A stretch of DNA of 64,000 nt. It comes from Leishmania donovani. Taxonomy: Eukaryota > Euglenozoa > Kinetoplastea > Trypanosomatida > Trypanosomatidae. The stretch covers positions 184,956 to 248,955 of the forward strand of contig NC_018240.1 in assembly GCF_000227135.1 (NCBI RefSeq). Direction: 5' to 3'. The notes under the pieces were generated by a model. It worked only from the letters and a program-made list of their open reading frames with translations, was not told the DNA's origin and ran no database searches. This document shows, in pieces, positions 39,581-49,628 of the stretch. Each line of letters starts with the position of its first letter. The stretch's first letter is position 1. A program made the translations under genes and the position numbers.

Positions 39581-40998
39581 GATCGTGAAGCATAAAATAC
39601 CGGATTACAGGATATGGTGGAGGAGGAGCGGGGTAGAGGGGGGTGGGAGCACAAGCAGAAGCTGATGCGCTGCTCCTGCTGAGCATGCGCCGCTTCTCTA
39701 CGGCGAACCAAACGACTGGTCGACTGTGGACGCGTTTGTACTCTACTTCTCTCGCAGCACACACCGTGCTGCCTGGACGTGTGCACTTGTGCTGATATCC
39801 TGCGGCTCGATGTGTGTGTGAGAGAGGGGGGAAGCTCGTGGGTGGGAGAGAGGCAGGTCGTTGCTTCCGCATACCAGAAGTACCGACGGCCACAAGGGCG
39901 GCTGCGCTGTGCCAACGAGGCGCGTGCGTGTGCACACGCGCTGACAACGACAGCGTCGGATAAAGCAGCGATAGAATATCAAGACGCACAAGGACGAAGA
40001 GGGGGGGGGATTCGGTGCGCGCTGCCGCGGGGCCAGAGTGTAATCACGTGGAATGCAGAAAAAAGAGGCACGAGAGAGGAGAGAGGGACGGTGAGCGACA
40101 GAGGCCGGCAACTCCTGCTGGCGTGTGTATGTGCGAGGGATGGAGTCGCATCGAGGCCATTAAGCGAGTCCGCACATTCGTCTCCGTCGATCTGACTTCT
40201 GGAGGCGGTGTGTGTGTGTGTGTGCGGTGCGGTCGTGCCGCTTTTACACACGGGGGCCAAATGCCGACAGGAGCAGAGTGCGTCTTTTCCATGCGAGAGC
40301 ATACATACGCGTATACCGCCTGTGCTTGTGCGTCCTGACGAGAGTGCGGAGCTGCATGCCCGTTCAGCTTCCTGCTTCACCGGGTGGAGAGGCGGAAGGG
40401 GGGGGGGTTGGATGGGCGGGGGGACTTCCTCTGGAGACGCGGGCAGTGAACGTAGCGAGAGAGAAGGGACCATGAGGTTAGTGGGGGGGGGCTTCTCACA
40501 GACTATCACTACGAGAAGCAGCGCTGATGGGCTGAAGGAGGATCTCGCCTGCGGCGGACTGCCCAAAGAAGAAAGAGGGAGACGTGATTATCCACTCACC
40601 GCGTCGCCCACCGTCATGCCCCGAGAACGGTGTGCGAGGATGGATACAATGAAGCCAGTGACCGTGTGCCCCGCAGGGACGGGCGCGCACTCGCTTGCCG
40701 GCTTCGGCAGCAAAGCAAGACAAAAAAGTTAAGGAGGAGTAGAGGGCGGGGGGGTCCGCCGTGAAAGCGAATGTGGCTGCCGTGGCGGTGGTGCCGAGGG
40801 ATAGGTGAGACGGCGAACGTTTCGCGTGCCACACACACACACACACACACACACTCAGAGCAGAAATGGATCGAGTGCGCGCCACCAGGTTCCCCTGCAC
40901 ACCGCTGCGCGTGTGTGTCGCCGTGCGCCCCCTCCCTCCTCTGATGCGCACACAAACGGTGCCGCACGCACAAGGAAGCGACAGCTCGCGGCCTGCCT
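39581..40998. other. Intergenic spacer, 1.4 kb
   Basis: Purine-rich plus strand, G-runs near 40000-40010, 40400-40412 and 40480-40490, and (CA)12 at 40830-40854. No gene supported. Confidence 0.7.
40830..40854. repeat. (CA)12 microsatellite
   Basis: CA run about 145 bases beyond the stop codon of the next minus-strand gene, in its 3'UTR. Confidence 0.92.
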
Positions 40999-41874
40999 TT
41001 AGTCGAGGTCAAAGTCAAACTTGATCTTGAACGCCAACGCCTGGACCTCTTCGATCCTTGCGGCGACCTCGTCGTTCATCCAGCCCAGCTCGCGCAGCAG
41101 CGTGCCCGCCTCTTTCACCATCATCTCCCCAAGATTCAGCTGGGGCATCATGAGCAGACCGCCAAAGTCAACGGAGTAGCGGATGCGGCGCTCGCCGCTG
41201 CTGAGACGGTTCACGATATAGTGAAGCTGCAGCGACGGACGCAGCCGCTTGAATTCGCTCAGCGGCGCCTCCTCTTCCTCTGGCCAGTGCGGAAACAAGT
41301 CCGCATGCGACTGACCAGCGATGGACTGCCGGAACGCCTCCTCGTCCTCCGACTTGAGCGCCTCGGCAAAACGATCATGCATGCCTTCCTCGTAGTGCAA
41401 GCGACCAAAGAAGGACTTTTCCCACTGCTGACGCACCTGCCGGCGCTGCTGCGCCGTGGCGGAGCCCATGCCATAGAGGCGTTCGTCCTGCTCCCGCTGC
41501 TGTTGTGAGGATGCCGTGGAGGACGAGGATGAGCTGCCATTGTTCCAACTGCCACCCGCTGCGTTGCCGTGAGCCTGCTTGCCATCCGCGCCAGCTCCAG
41601 CGCCATCACGCGGTGCCGAAGAGCCCTTATTGTAGAAGGAGTGGCGGTGAAACATCTGCTGCTGATGCTGGAAATGATTGTAGCTGCCTCGTGCGCTATC
41701 CGCTGACGACGACGAAGACGCAGAGCCGCCACTGCAGTGGCGCACAGGTGACGATATCGCTTGTGGAGCACGGGTGCCGCGCGAGCGCCGCAGAGAGACT
41801 GCTGTTGCCGCCACAGCCGTGACGACGCCTCTAGGAGGCGGCATCGACCCGCGACGACCTAACGCCAGGCGCAT
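40999..41874 (-). CDS. Unrecognised protein, probable mitochondrial targeting sequence
   Basis: 291 residues from ATG 41874. A longer frame has an ATG at 41934, but the sequence between is itself a CT-rich tract with the first AG at 41911-41910, so the mRNA probably starts after it. The N-terminus (MRLALGRRGSMPPPRGVV) is Arg-rich without acidic residues, with hydrophobic Ala/Val patches, like a mitochondrial presequence. Residues about 55-135 are Ser/Gly/Gln-rich. The C-terminal half, from about 140 (QQRRQVRQQWEKSFFGRLHY to the end), is the folded part: mixed helix and strand, with repeated aromatic and charged residues, ending FKIKFDFDLD. I do not recognise a domain. A kinetoplastid-specific mitochondrial protein, such as a mitoribosome or RNA-editing accessory factor, is possible but unproven. 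Confidence 0.75.
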   Translation of the reverse strand: MRLALGRRGSMPPPRGVVTAVAATAVSLRRSRGTRAPQAISSPVRHCSGGSASSSSSADSARGSYNHFQHQQQMFHRHSFYNKGSSAPRDGAGAGADGKQAHGNAAGGSWNNGSSSSSSTASSQQQREQDERLYGMGSATAQQRRQVRQQWEKSFFGRLHYEEGMHDRFAEALKSEDEEAFRQSIAGQSHADLFPHWPEEEEAPLSEFKRLRPSLQLHYIVNRLSSGERRIRYSVDFGGLLMMPQLNLGEMMVKEAGTLLRELGWMNDEVAARIEEVQALAFKIKFDFDLD

Positions 41875-42572
41875 GGTAGCTCTGACTTGAAGACTACGAG
41901 ACAGGATGACTGATGACGAGGAGAAGGGTTTCATGGCGTTACAGCAAGTGGGGAACGACACAGAGATACAGAGAGACCCACGGCCGCAGAGGGCGCACGC
42001 CTCCGTTACAGACGAGCGAATGGAGCCGTGGGCGAGGTCGACCCGCACGTGTCCTGCACCACCACCACACCGACGCACAGATCGGGATAAGCAGACAGAG
42101 GCGCGCGCGCAGGATGCAGGCTTGTCGCATTTCCGTCTTCGCGCTCTTGGGCATCTTTTCATTGCACACACACATACACACACAGAGGCATGTACTTGGA
42201 CATGTAGCCAGGGAGAGAGAGTGGACAACAAGAGATTTAAGCAAACCTGATCACGTACCCTCACACCCTTGCACTCCAGTCGATCGGACAGCGGCGGTAG
42301 ATACATGTTTTTTTCCGGCCTTCCTCCCGCAAGCCCGCACGTGCCTACATTTCCCACAACTCAGAGGTGTCCCAGCGGCGAGCGTCATGCTCGGGCTGCA
42401 GTGACTCGCCGATCTGGCGACAAACGTGCCCCACGCGGAGCAGACGCGGCGCTACTCACCACGGGGCATCGGCGTGAGAGGAGGCAGAGGAGCGGCGCCG
42501 ACTGTGCCGTGTACGGCTGCGCGACACGTGTGTGTGTCCCTCTTGTCACCAACACCGCCGGCACAGAGGCGA
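41875..42572. other. Intergenic spacer, 0.7 kb
   Basis: Holds the splice signal for the preceding gene and the 3'UTR of the C2CD5-like gene. A short CA run lies near 42167-42184. No gene seen. Confidence 0.65.
41910..41980 (-). promoter_or_regulatory. Predicted polypyrimidine tract and spliced-leader acceptor AG
   Basis: On the minus strand TCTCTCTGTATCTCTGTGTC and CCCTTCTCCTCGTCATCAG occur in sequence. The first AG is at 41911-41910, 36 nt before ATG 41874 and after the upstream ATG 41934. This decides the start codon. Confidence 0.55.
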
Positions 42573-45500
42573 TCACTCCTTTCTGCTGCCGGCGCCGTCA
42601 CTGTCACCGTCGTCGGAGAAGTCGCCTGTGGCGACCTCCTTCTCGTTCTTTCGCGCGCTGCCGTCCTTCTGCTGCCGCTGCGGCTGCGCGTGCTTCCCCC
42701 AGTACACGGTATCACTCACCTGCACCACATCGCCCGTAACGGTCGCGAACAAGAAGGCCCTGCCGGATCCATCCGAGTCGCAGATCTCGTGATACACAAT
42801 GCGGTGCTTTAGTAGCGCGTTGCCACCCATCAGCCGCACAAGGGCCTGCACCACGCACACGATCTCCGTCTCCGCACGCTGGAAGAACATGTTGAGGCCG
42901 TCGCCGGTGTCGGTGTCGTAGTCTTCGCGGATGAAGTGCTGCGAGAGGCGGCCGAGGTAACGGACGATGGAGCGGCCGGCAACGTAGTCGAGCGGGGTAA
43001 AGAGCACTACAGGGATGAACATCTGTAGCTGCGATATATCCTTCGGCAGGCGCGCTGCGGGGTTGCAGTAGTTGGCGTCGCGGGCCGCGGCAGTCATGGA
43101 GGATGGACCACCAGCCGCGCCACCAACGGACGTGAGCGATCTGCCGTTTTCCTCGCCCGCTCTAACCGAGGCGTCCGACACAATGGATGAGGATAGCCAC
43201 TGCCGCTGCTGCTGCTGCATTCGCCGATCTCCCGTGCCACCGCCGGTGGCGCGGTCGACGAGGCTCTTGATGGACTGCCCGGTTGCCCGGACAAAGGCGT
43301 TCCAGCGCCGCGTCAGCGAGTTTGTGCGCGAGCCACGGCTGTCACGGTACTCGGCGTAGGTTGAGGTGTGCCGCACCGGGGCGGCGGTGTCTTCCGACAC
43401 GGCGGTGGCGACGCCGCTCCACACGCGCGGCGGTGGCACAGTGATGTCCTGCACGTACGGAATGGAGAAGGGTGCGTTACTGGTGGTGAACAGTCGCCGC
43501 GCGTCAATGTACGCCGGTCCCGAGTCAACTGTCGCCAGCACGGAACTCATCGCTAGCATGCCGCACATAGAGTTCGCTGCATATGCCGCAAGTGGCTGCG
43601 GCATCGACGGCAACGCCGGGTTCTGCGACGACGCCGTCTGCACTGCTGCAGCAGCAGCGGCTGCGGGCCCGCCCAACGAGGTGGTGACGAGGTTGTTGCT
43701 CGCGGCATCTACCATCAGAGGGGAAAGCACGGGCGTGTTCGGTTTCCACCGCAGGTAAGGCGAGGCCTTGCCTGAGGCGACAGCGTTGACGGCCATGATG
43801 GGAGTTGCACCAGCCGCGCGCTGCCCCGCCGCGGAACCGCCGCCGTGGTTGCTCTGGCTGGCCTGACTCGGATACTGCTGCTGCTGCTGCTGGTATTGCT
43901 GCAGCCCCGACAGGGACTCCATCGTGTAATGCATGCACACGCGAAAGGCGCGATCCTCGAGCTGGCGAAGCTGCCGTGCGCCAGCACTGCTGGCCACCAT
44001 CACACAGCCCTCGAGTCGCAGCTGCAGGTCGGCGCTGTTCGGCACAAACATCATCTCCACTCTCAAGTTCACAACACGCAGCCGCAGCGGCTGCCCGGTG
44101 CGCATCGCCATACGACATGCCCGGTGCACAAAGGCGCGCTTGGCGTCCGCGCAGTATTCGTTGAGAAGTCGCGTTGTGAGCGCCATGCGACCGGCTGCTG
44201 CTGCACCCCCACCGGCGTTCATGCCGTCTCCTCCACCGGCTGCCGCTGATGCAGGGTCACTACAGTTTTGGTAAGCACCGCTGCTGCCCATTACGCTGGC
44301 TCCAAGCACACTTCGGCTCCGCGTGGCGCCGTAGGAACTAAGACCGCCGCTCATGTTGACACTGCCCATCAGCGCGGCCGCCCCAGTGCCACCGCCGCCG
44401 CCAAAGGGCAAGGCCGACGCACGCGAGTAGCGCCGGTACAGCACGATGCGTTCCTGCCAGTCAAAGGCGTTCGCGCTGTCCGGCACGTACGGCAGCGTAA
44501 GCAGCACCCCATCCTCGAAGTTCGTCGTGTCCACCATGCCCAGCATCATGTCCGCCTCCTCGACATCGTCGATCTTGACCACGTAGTCGCGCGCCTTTGT
44601 GCGCACGCCGCCGCTGGTTGTGCGCCATTCATCAGCCGGCGCGTAAACGTCCTCGTCCGTCATACTCGACTCCGTCAGCACCCAAGAATGTAAAGACACT
44701 TTTGAGGGGGATGTGCTGAGGGTACGGCTGCTGGTGCTGCTGCTGCTGGACGAGGAGCGGGACGAGCTGTACGGGCGCGACGATGACGTCACAGTAGAGG
44801 GAGAGGACGATCGTGACTTCGGCAACGTGGCCCCTCGTGACGGAGAGCCTGGAGTGGCGCCAGCTCTCCTGCTAGCGCCAGCTGCCGCTGCTCCTGCTGC
44901 TGCGACAGCCGAGGCACATGCGCTCGCGTGTCGCGTGCGACGGTGTCGACGCCACTTCTGAGCCGGCGCGGCCGCAGCGTCGCGGCTCTGGCTGCTGTGC
45001 AGCGACTCGATTCCAGACGTCGTCGACGGAAGTGCATCTGCCTCTGAGGGGGACCGCGAAGGGCCACGCGACGGCGATGACGAGCCACGGTTGCCTCGCC
45101 CGCGCTTGCCGCGCGCACGATGGCGCCGACGTCGACGGCGATGCCGCTTGCACCGCTTAAATGAGGAGGAAGACGAGGAGTCGGTGTGTGAGGTTGACGA
45201 AGTCGATAAAGAGCGAACGGTGAAGGCGGCGCTGGACGCCTTCGTGCCGGTCGAGCCGATGCCACGAACGTTGTCTCTAGACCCACCACCGCGCAGCCCC
45301 GCTGCCGCCACCGCCGGCGCCGGCACCGCCCCGTCGGCGCCTGGCATCGCAGACGACTGCGCTGCAGCGGCGGGCCTCGATGAACAGCTGCTGGAGGACG
45401 AGGAGGACGAAGTGCTTCGGCTGCTGCTGGAGTGTGCAGTGTTGCGGCGGCGTCGACGTGAGGCGATCACGTCGCGAAGCTTCACCACACTCTCCTTGTG

Positions 45501-48500
45501 CGCGATCTGCTGGTCCACCACGGTCACACGAGGCAGCCGCGGCACGGGCAGGCCCGCCAAGCGACAGCCCGACCCTGTCAGCATACCGATAATGGCGTCG
45601 TGCCCGACAACGATGGAGACCCGGAGCGAGAAGCACGCGTTCAGCTGCTGCAGGCGGAGGTTGAAGAGAAGCTGCTTGTGCAAGGCGAATTCGATGAAGG
45701 GAAGCGCCTGCGACACTGCCATGGCGAGCTCGACCCCCTTCACGTTTGCCTTTGGCTTCGACACGGCCACCTGCACGAGCCGCGGTGGCGTCTCGCAGTT
45801 CAGCTCGACGGGCAGCGTGCACGCAGCCAGCAGCACGTCCGGAACGGGCTTGTTGTGGCAGATGCTGCAGACGTGGTGCATGAGAAGATCGCCAACTTCG
45901 CCGGCGAGGAAGCCCAGGCCGCCCTTCCGACGTGATCCTTCATAGAGGTGCAGAAGGGCGCAGTTGCGCTTGGACGCGACGCGCTGCTTCTGCCAGGAAA
46001 AAAGGTGCTCGGGACCGGCACGTAGCGATGCGGCTGACATGTTCAGCATCACCGCCGTGCCATACAAGGAAAGCAGAACGACGTCTTCGTGATACTGCGT
46101 CTCTTCTTCATAGCCTAGCACGGTGTTGCAGTGGAACGCGCGGGCGTTGGCACGCAGCTCCTCGCGCAGCTCCATCCACCACGCATCGCGTTCCTGCGAG
46201 ATTATCTGCCGCGACTTGACCCGCGAGACAATCTTCACGGAGCGGGCGCAGATGTAGCCTCCAATGTGGTGGATAGAACCGGCGGGAAGGTCCTTGACGG
46301 TGAGCATCGATATAATGACACGCGCTGGCGGGCCGCCACCAGCTGCGGCGCCGCTTGCAGCGATAAGCGCGTTCGTCATCGGTGGCGCGGTCGCTGGGGT
46401 AGCTGCGACGGTCGCCACCGCGGTGTCGGTGGGGCCGCTCCGCATCATCAGGTTCGCATGGGACGGCTGCTGCTGCACGAGCGCGTCGGGGAGCATGGGT
46501 ACGGTGGCGTCCACAGAGGGTGCCACGAAGCTGCGGCTGAAGGGCGGAGATGAGCACTGAGCATTTTTGGCGAGCGTGAGGGCAGCCTGCGAGTGATGAT
46601 GCGTTGTGGAGTTAGCACTCAGCGCCCCAGCTAGAGCGGAAGCCGGCGCGGCTGCGCTGAGGCCCGCCCTGCCACCCCCATTGTCGAGCGACAGCAGCGG
46701 CACGCCTGAGCTGTCAACTCTGTCGCCTGTCTCCATGGCACTCGCGTAGGTCTCTGGCGTTGATCGCGGCGACTGGACTGCTGTCGGCGCCACTGCCTCC
46801 TTGCTCGAGAGCGGCGTACTTGCCCATGAGGCGGCGGCCACAGCATGGTCAGACTGCCGCTGCTGTGCCGAGGTGCCGAGCTGCGAGGAGCAGGCGGACA
46901 TGGAAGGAGGCAGCAGATGATCATGGGCGGCCATGGGAGTGGAGGAGGCGTTGGTCGTTGGCAGGTGTAGCGGCAGAGCTGCCATTGTGTTGCCCAGTGC
47001 GATGAGGTCCGCTGACTGCGTCGGCCCCGATGGGGTGGCCGGGGTGGAGGTGCCGCCGACGTTCCCGCCCACTCCTCCGTTGCTCAGGATTGGCGACAAG
47101 CCGTACGACGGAAGCGCGGGACTGTGCGACCGAGGTGGTGCCGCTGCCATCGACGCACCGGGGAACTCCTCCTGATACGCTGCCATCATGCTCGACCGAA
47201 TGTAGCGCGACTTCCCGCGGAGCAAAGCCTCCATCTCGCGCTGGTCAACGTACTTCACATGCGACACCACACACGGCGTGCCGTACGCCCGAACGATAAT
47301 ACCGTTCGGCTCCATGTCGAACTCCTCCACGTAACCAAGCACTGCGTTGCATTGCAGCTCGACCACCTTGCGCGCGAGTTGCCGTCGCACCTTGCCGCTG
47401 AGTTTGAAGAGCTGAATAACTCGGGCATCGTTGATGCTGCGGCTGCTGCGCAGGTTTGTGAAACGCACGTGCTCGGGGTCGGCCTTGACGATGAGCTCCT
47501 CCATCATGCTGTGCGTCGACTCCACGCGAAACACCGCCGGGTCGAGCCGCCAGACGCTAAACACAAATATGCCCTCCTCCTCGGCGGCCAGCGTCGGGTG
47601 GTCTACGCGGGCCGCCCGCAGCGGGTCCAAGTCCTGCTCCACCAGGAAAGGAAACAGCGTCGGCGAAGGAAGAGGCAGCGGCATCGCGGAGTTTTCCACT
47701 GCCGCAGCGGCTGCCATGGCCACCGCTGCCTCCGTTGTTGTGGCGCCAGATGGACCGGCAAACAAGACCGACGGGTCGTAGCGCGCGAAGTTTGCGCTGC
47801 TGCTCATGGTGGAAGCGCTGACGTTATTATTCGCCAGGCTGAAGCTCGCGCCGGCGAGGGACGGGACGTCTGTGCCCGCTTCAAATGTGCCGCCGCCGCC
47901 GCTGTGCGAGGGGGCGTGCCACGGCGCCTTGGACAAGCGCCGCGCGCCTGTCAGCTTCCGTGAAGTCGATCGGTGCCTGCGATGGTGATGATGGTGGTGG
48001 CCAGCGCCAGCTGTCGAAAGGCCGACGCTCACGTTTTTCTTGTTCACGTTGACGCCGCTGGCAGAGATCCTGCACGGCTCATTGATGAGGCCTCGTGGGC
48101 TATGCTCAGAGCTTGCTACGTGGTTGCCGCTGCTGCTTATGGGTGCGACACAGCTGCTCTGCGTCGTCGCTGCGTTCAAACCAGTCGCCGAGGTCACCAT
48201 TGAGAAGCTGACGCTGGTTTCGTTCGTGCGGGGGTTGCTGTTCGCGTGTTGGACGTGGCCACCGTTGCCGCCTGGTATGGCGGCCGCCAGCGAAGACAAA
48301 CGCTCGGCGACGCGGGGGTCAAGCCGGCGCACGTACCGCTCCGGCAGCGCCGGCGCCAGCGGGTTCTCGGCTGCGTGGAACTTGATGCGGATGGTAAGAC
48401 GGATGTCGCCGTGGAGCCCGGCGCCAGAGTCTAGCAGCGGGAACCACCCTGACACCACCGGGTTGGCGCGGTAGATGATGCTGTTGCAGTCCAGCAGTAC

Positions 48501-48761
48501 CATGCCGACAATGTCGTCGCGGCTGATGATGTCGTGGTCGTACACGCGGATCTCCAGCGGGTCCTCCTGCAGCACAAGCAGATCGGCTGTGTCGAAACGC
48601 ACGTCGTGCTCCCAGACCGGGTTTCGGGTGAGATGGGCAATGTCGGTAGTGTGCTCCATGTCGTCGAGCTTCACGACGACGTACGGGTCGGCCAGCCCAG
48701 TCGCCCGGTCCATGATTGGGAGGTCACGCGCTTCATGGACGGTCACCTTCAACGTGGCCAT
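42573..48761 (-). CDS. Giant C2-domain protein, C2CD5 (CDP138)-like
   Basis: 2,062 residues, ATG 48761. Residues 1-130 are a C2 domain with a full set of calcium-binding Asp candidates (D18, D25, D75, D77, D83; D-x-D-x5-D in loop 3). Three further conserved blocks match the C2CD5 layout: about 400-500 (VVELQCNAVLGYVEEFD, then RAYGTPCVV), about 805-905 (IISMLTVKDLPAGSIHHIGG, FHCNTVLGYEEE, YGTAVML) and about 1905-2040 (FTPLDYVAGRSIVRYLGRLS, LMGGNALL). Human C2CD5 is about 1,000 residues and promotes fusion of GLUT4 vesicles with the plasma membrane; the C2 domain binds calcium and membranes. Here length doubles through Ser/Ala-rich linkers, including Ser/Arg-rich basic tracts at about 1155-1330. 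A role in calcium-regulated membrane traffic is inferred. Confidence 0.85.
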   Translation of the reverse strand: MATLKVTVHEARDLPIMDRATGLADPYVVVKLDDMEHTTDIAHLTRNPVWEHDVRFDTADLLVLQEDPLEIRVYDHDIISRDDIVGMVLLDCNSIIYRANPVVSGWFPLLDSGAGLHGDIRLTIRIKFHAAENPLAPALPERYVRRLDPRVAERLSSLAAAIPGGNGGHVQHANSNPRTNETSVSFSMVTSATGLNAATTQSSCVAPISSSGNHVASSEHSPRGLINEPCRISASGVNVNKKNVSVGLSTAGAGHHHHHHRRHRSTSRKLTGARRLSKAPWHAPSHSGGGGTFEAGTDVPSLAGASFSLANNNVSASTMSSSANFARYDPSVLFAGPSGATTTEAAVAMAAAAAVENSAMPLPLPSPTLFPFLVEQDLDPLRAARVDHPTLAAEEEGIFVFSVWRLDPAVFRVESTHSMMEELIVKADPEHVRFTNLRSSRSINDARVIQLFKLSGKVRRQLARKVVELQCNAVLGYVEEFDMEPNGIIVRAYGTPCVVSHVKYVDQREMEALLRGKSRYIRSSMMAAYQEEFPGASMAAAPPRSHSPALPSYGLSPILSNGGVGGNVGGTSTPATPSGPTQSADLIALGNTMAALPLHLPTTNASSTPMAAHDHLLPPSMSACSSQLGTSAQQRQSDHAVAAASWASTPLSSKEAVAPTAVQSPRSTPETYASAMETGDRVDSSGVPLLSLDNGGGRAGLSAAAPASALAGALSANSTTHHHSQAALTLAKNAQCSSPPFSRSFVAPSVDATVPMLPDALVQQQPSHANLMMRSGPTDTAVATVAATPATAPPMTNALIAASGAAAGGGPPARVIISMLTVKDLPAGSIHHIGGYICARSVKIVSRVKSRQIISQERDAWWMELREELRANARAFHCNTVLGYEEETQYHEDVVLLSLYGTAVMLNMSAASLRAGPEHLFSWQKQRVASKRNCALLHLYEGSRRKGGLGFLAGEVGDLLMHHVCSICHNKPVPDVLLAACTLPVELNCETPPRLVQVAVSKPKANVKGVELAMAVSQALPFIEFALHKQLLFNLRLQQLNACFSLRVSIVVGHDAIIGMLTGSGCRLAGLPVPRLPRVTVVDQQIAHKESVVKLRDVIASRRRRRNTAHSSSSRSTSSSSSSSSCSSRPAAAAQSSAMPGADGAVPAPAVAAAGLRGGGSRDNVRGIGSTGTKASSAAFTVRSLSTSSTSHTDSSSSSSFKRCKRHRRRRRRHRARGKRGRGNRGSSSPSRGPSRSPSEADALPSTTSGIESLHSSQSRDAAAAPAQKWRRHRRTRHASACASAVAAAGAAAAGASRRAGATPGSPSRGATLPKSRSSSPSTVTSSSRPYSSSRSSSSSSSTSSRTLSTSPSKVSLHSWVLTESSMTDEDVYAPADEWRTTSGGVRTKARDYVVKIDDVEEADMMLGMVDTTNFEDGVLLTLPYVPDSANAFDWQERIVLYRRYSRASALPFGGGGGTGAAALMGSVNMSGGLSSYGATRSRSVLGASVMGSSGAYQNCSDPASAAAGGGDGMNAGGGAAAAGRMALTTRLLNEYCADAKRAFVHRACRMAMRTGQPLRLRVVNLRVEMMFVPNSADLQLRLEGCVMVASSAGARQLRQLEDRAFRVCMHYTMESLSGLQQYQQQQQQYPSQASQSNHGGGSAAGQRAAGATPIMAVNAVASGKASPYLRWKPNTPVLSPLMVDAASNNLVTTSLGGPAAAAAAAVQTASSQNPALPSMPQPLAAYAANSMCGMLAMSSVLATVDSGPAYIDARRLFTTSNAPFSIPYVQDITVPPPRVWSGVATAVSEDTAAPVRHTSTYAEYRDSRGSRTNSLTRRWNAFVRATGQSIKSLVDRATGGGTGDRRMQQQQRQWLSSSIVSDASVRAGEENGRSLTSVGGAAGGPSSMTAAARDANYCNPAARLPKDISQLQMFIPVVLFTPLDYVAGRSIVRYLGRLSQHFIREDYDTDTGDGLNMFFQRAETEIVCVVQALVRLMGGNALLKHRIVYHEICDSDGSGRAFLFATVTGDVVQVSDTVYWGKHAQPQRQQKDGSARKNEKEVATGDFSDDGDSDGAGSRKE
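44690..45300 (-). other. Ser/Arg-rich low-complexity linker inside the C2CD5-like protein
   Basis: This coding segment is dominated by AGC/TCG serine codons and Arg/Lys/His runs (about residues 1155-1355). It looks like an RS-type disordered linker, unlike its flanks, and is likely to vary in length between species. Confidence 0.75.
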
Positions 48762-49628
48762 AACGTACGAGCAATTGAAGGAAAACCAGAGAGGCGCAAG
48801 AGCGAGTGAAAGTGAGGCGGGGTCGAGCGGCGAGCCTGCGCACGCGGCCCTGCCACCCCCTCCTCTCGGACTGTCTCGTTGCGCGCTGAAAAGGTGGATG
48901 CACGCGTATAACGTGGAATAGATGAGTTACGGCGTCTGCACTTTTGAATACTCTCGCACCGCGGATTGCGACACTGTTGTTGCGAGCACGTGCGGGGGTG
49001 CATCAGGCGATCTCGGAAAGCAAAATCATGTGCATAGACACACACACACACACAGAGACCATCGCCGGTGGTGACCATCCAACAGGACGAGGTGAGAGGG
49101 GTAGGGCGGGAGAAGAAGTGGGGACTGTGCTCAGCTGTGTATAGGAGGATGAGCGTGGCACACTGGCCTCCTGCGTGCATAGACACACACACACACACAG
49201 AGGTACCAACGCGTATCGCTGCACATGGGAAGCACATGAGAGGGTACACGCGCACACATCAATGCCGCACAAGCATGCTCGCGTGTCGACACGCCCGTCA
49301 CGCCGAGCAACGGACGGGCTTGTCTCACGGTAGTCCGTTCACTGTTTTGTCCGCTCTTCTCAAACGACAACGGGCACGCTGTGCGGCACACAGACTGCCG
49401 GTGAGTAGTCCACACACACACACACACACGGGCACACACGCATACTCCAGAGATACACGGATACACATGCACATAGACGTGCGCATGCGTTGAGTCAAGG
49501 ACGAGGAGTCCCCTGCAACAGCTGCATCAGTGCTTCGCCCCCACTGACCAAACCACCATCAGTGCACATGCACCTTGCGCGCCTGTGTGTCTGTGCTTGG
49601 GTGGTGGTGATGGTGGTTCTCTCTCCCT
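48762..49628. other. Intergenic spacer, 0.87 kb
   Basis: Short (CA)n runs near 49040-49053, 49184-49199 and 49411-49429. The plus strand is purine-rich just upstream of the C2CD5-like ATG (48774-48825). No gene supported. Confidence 0.7.
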
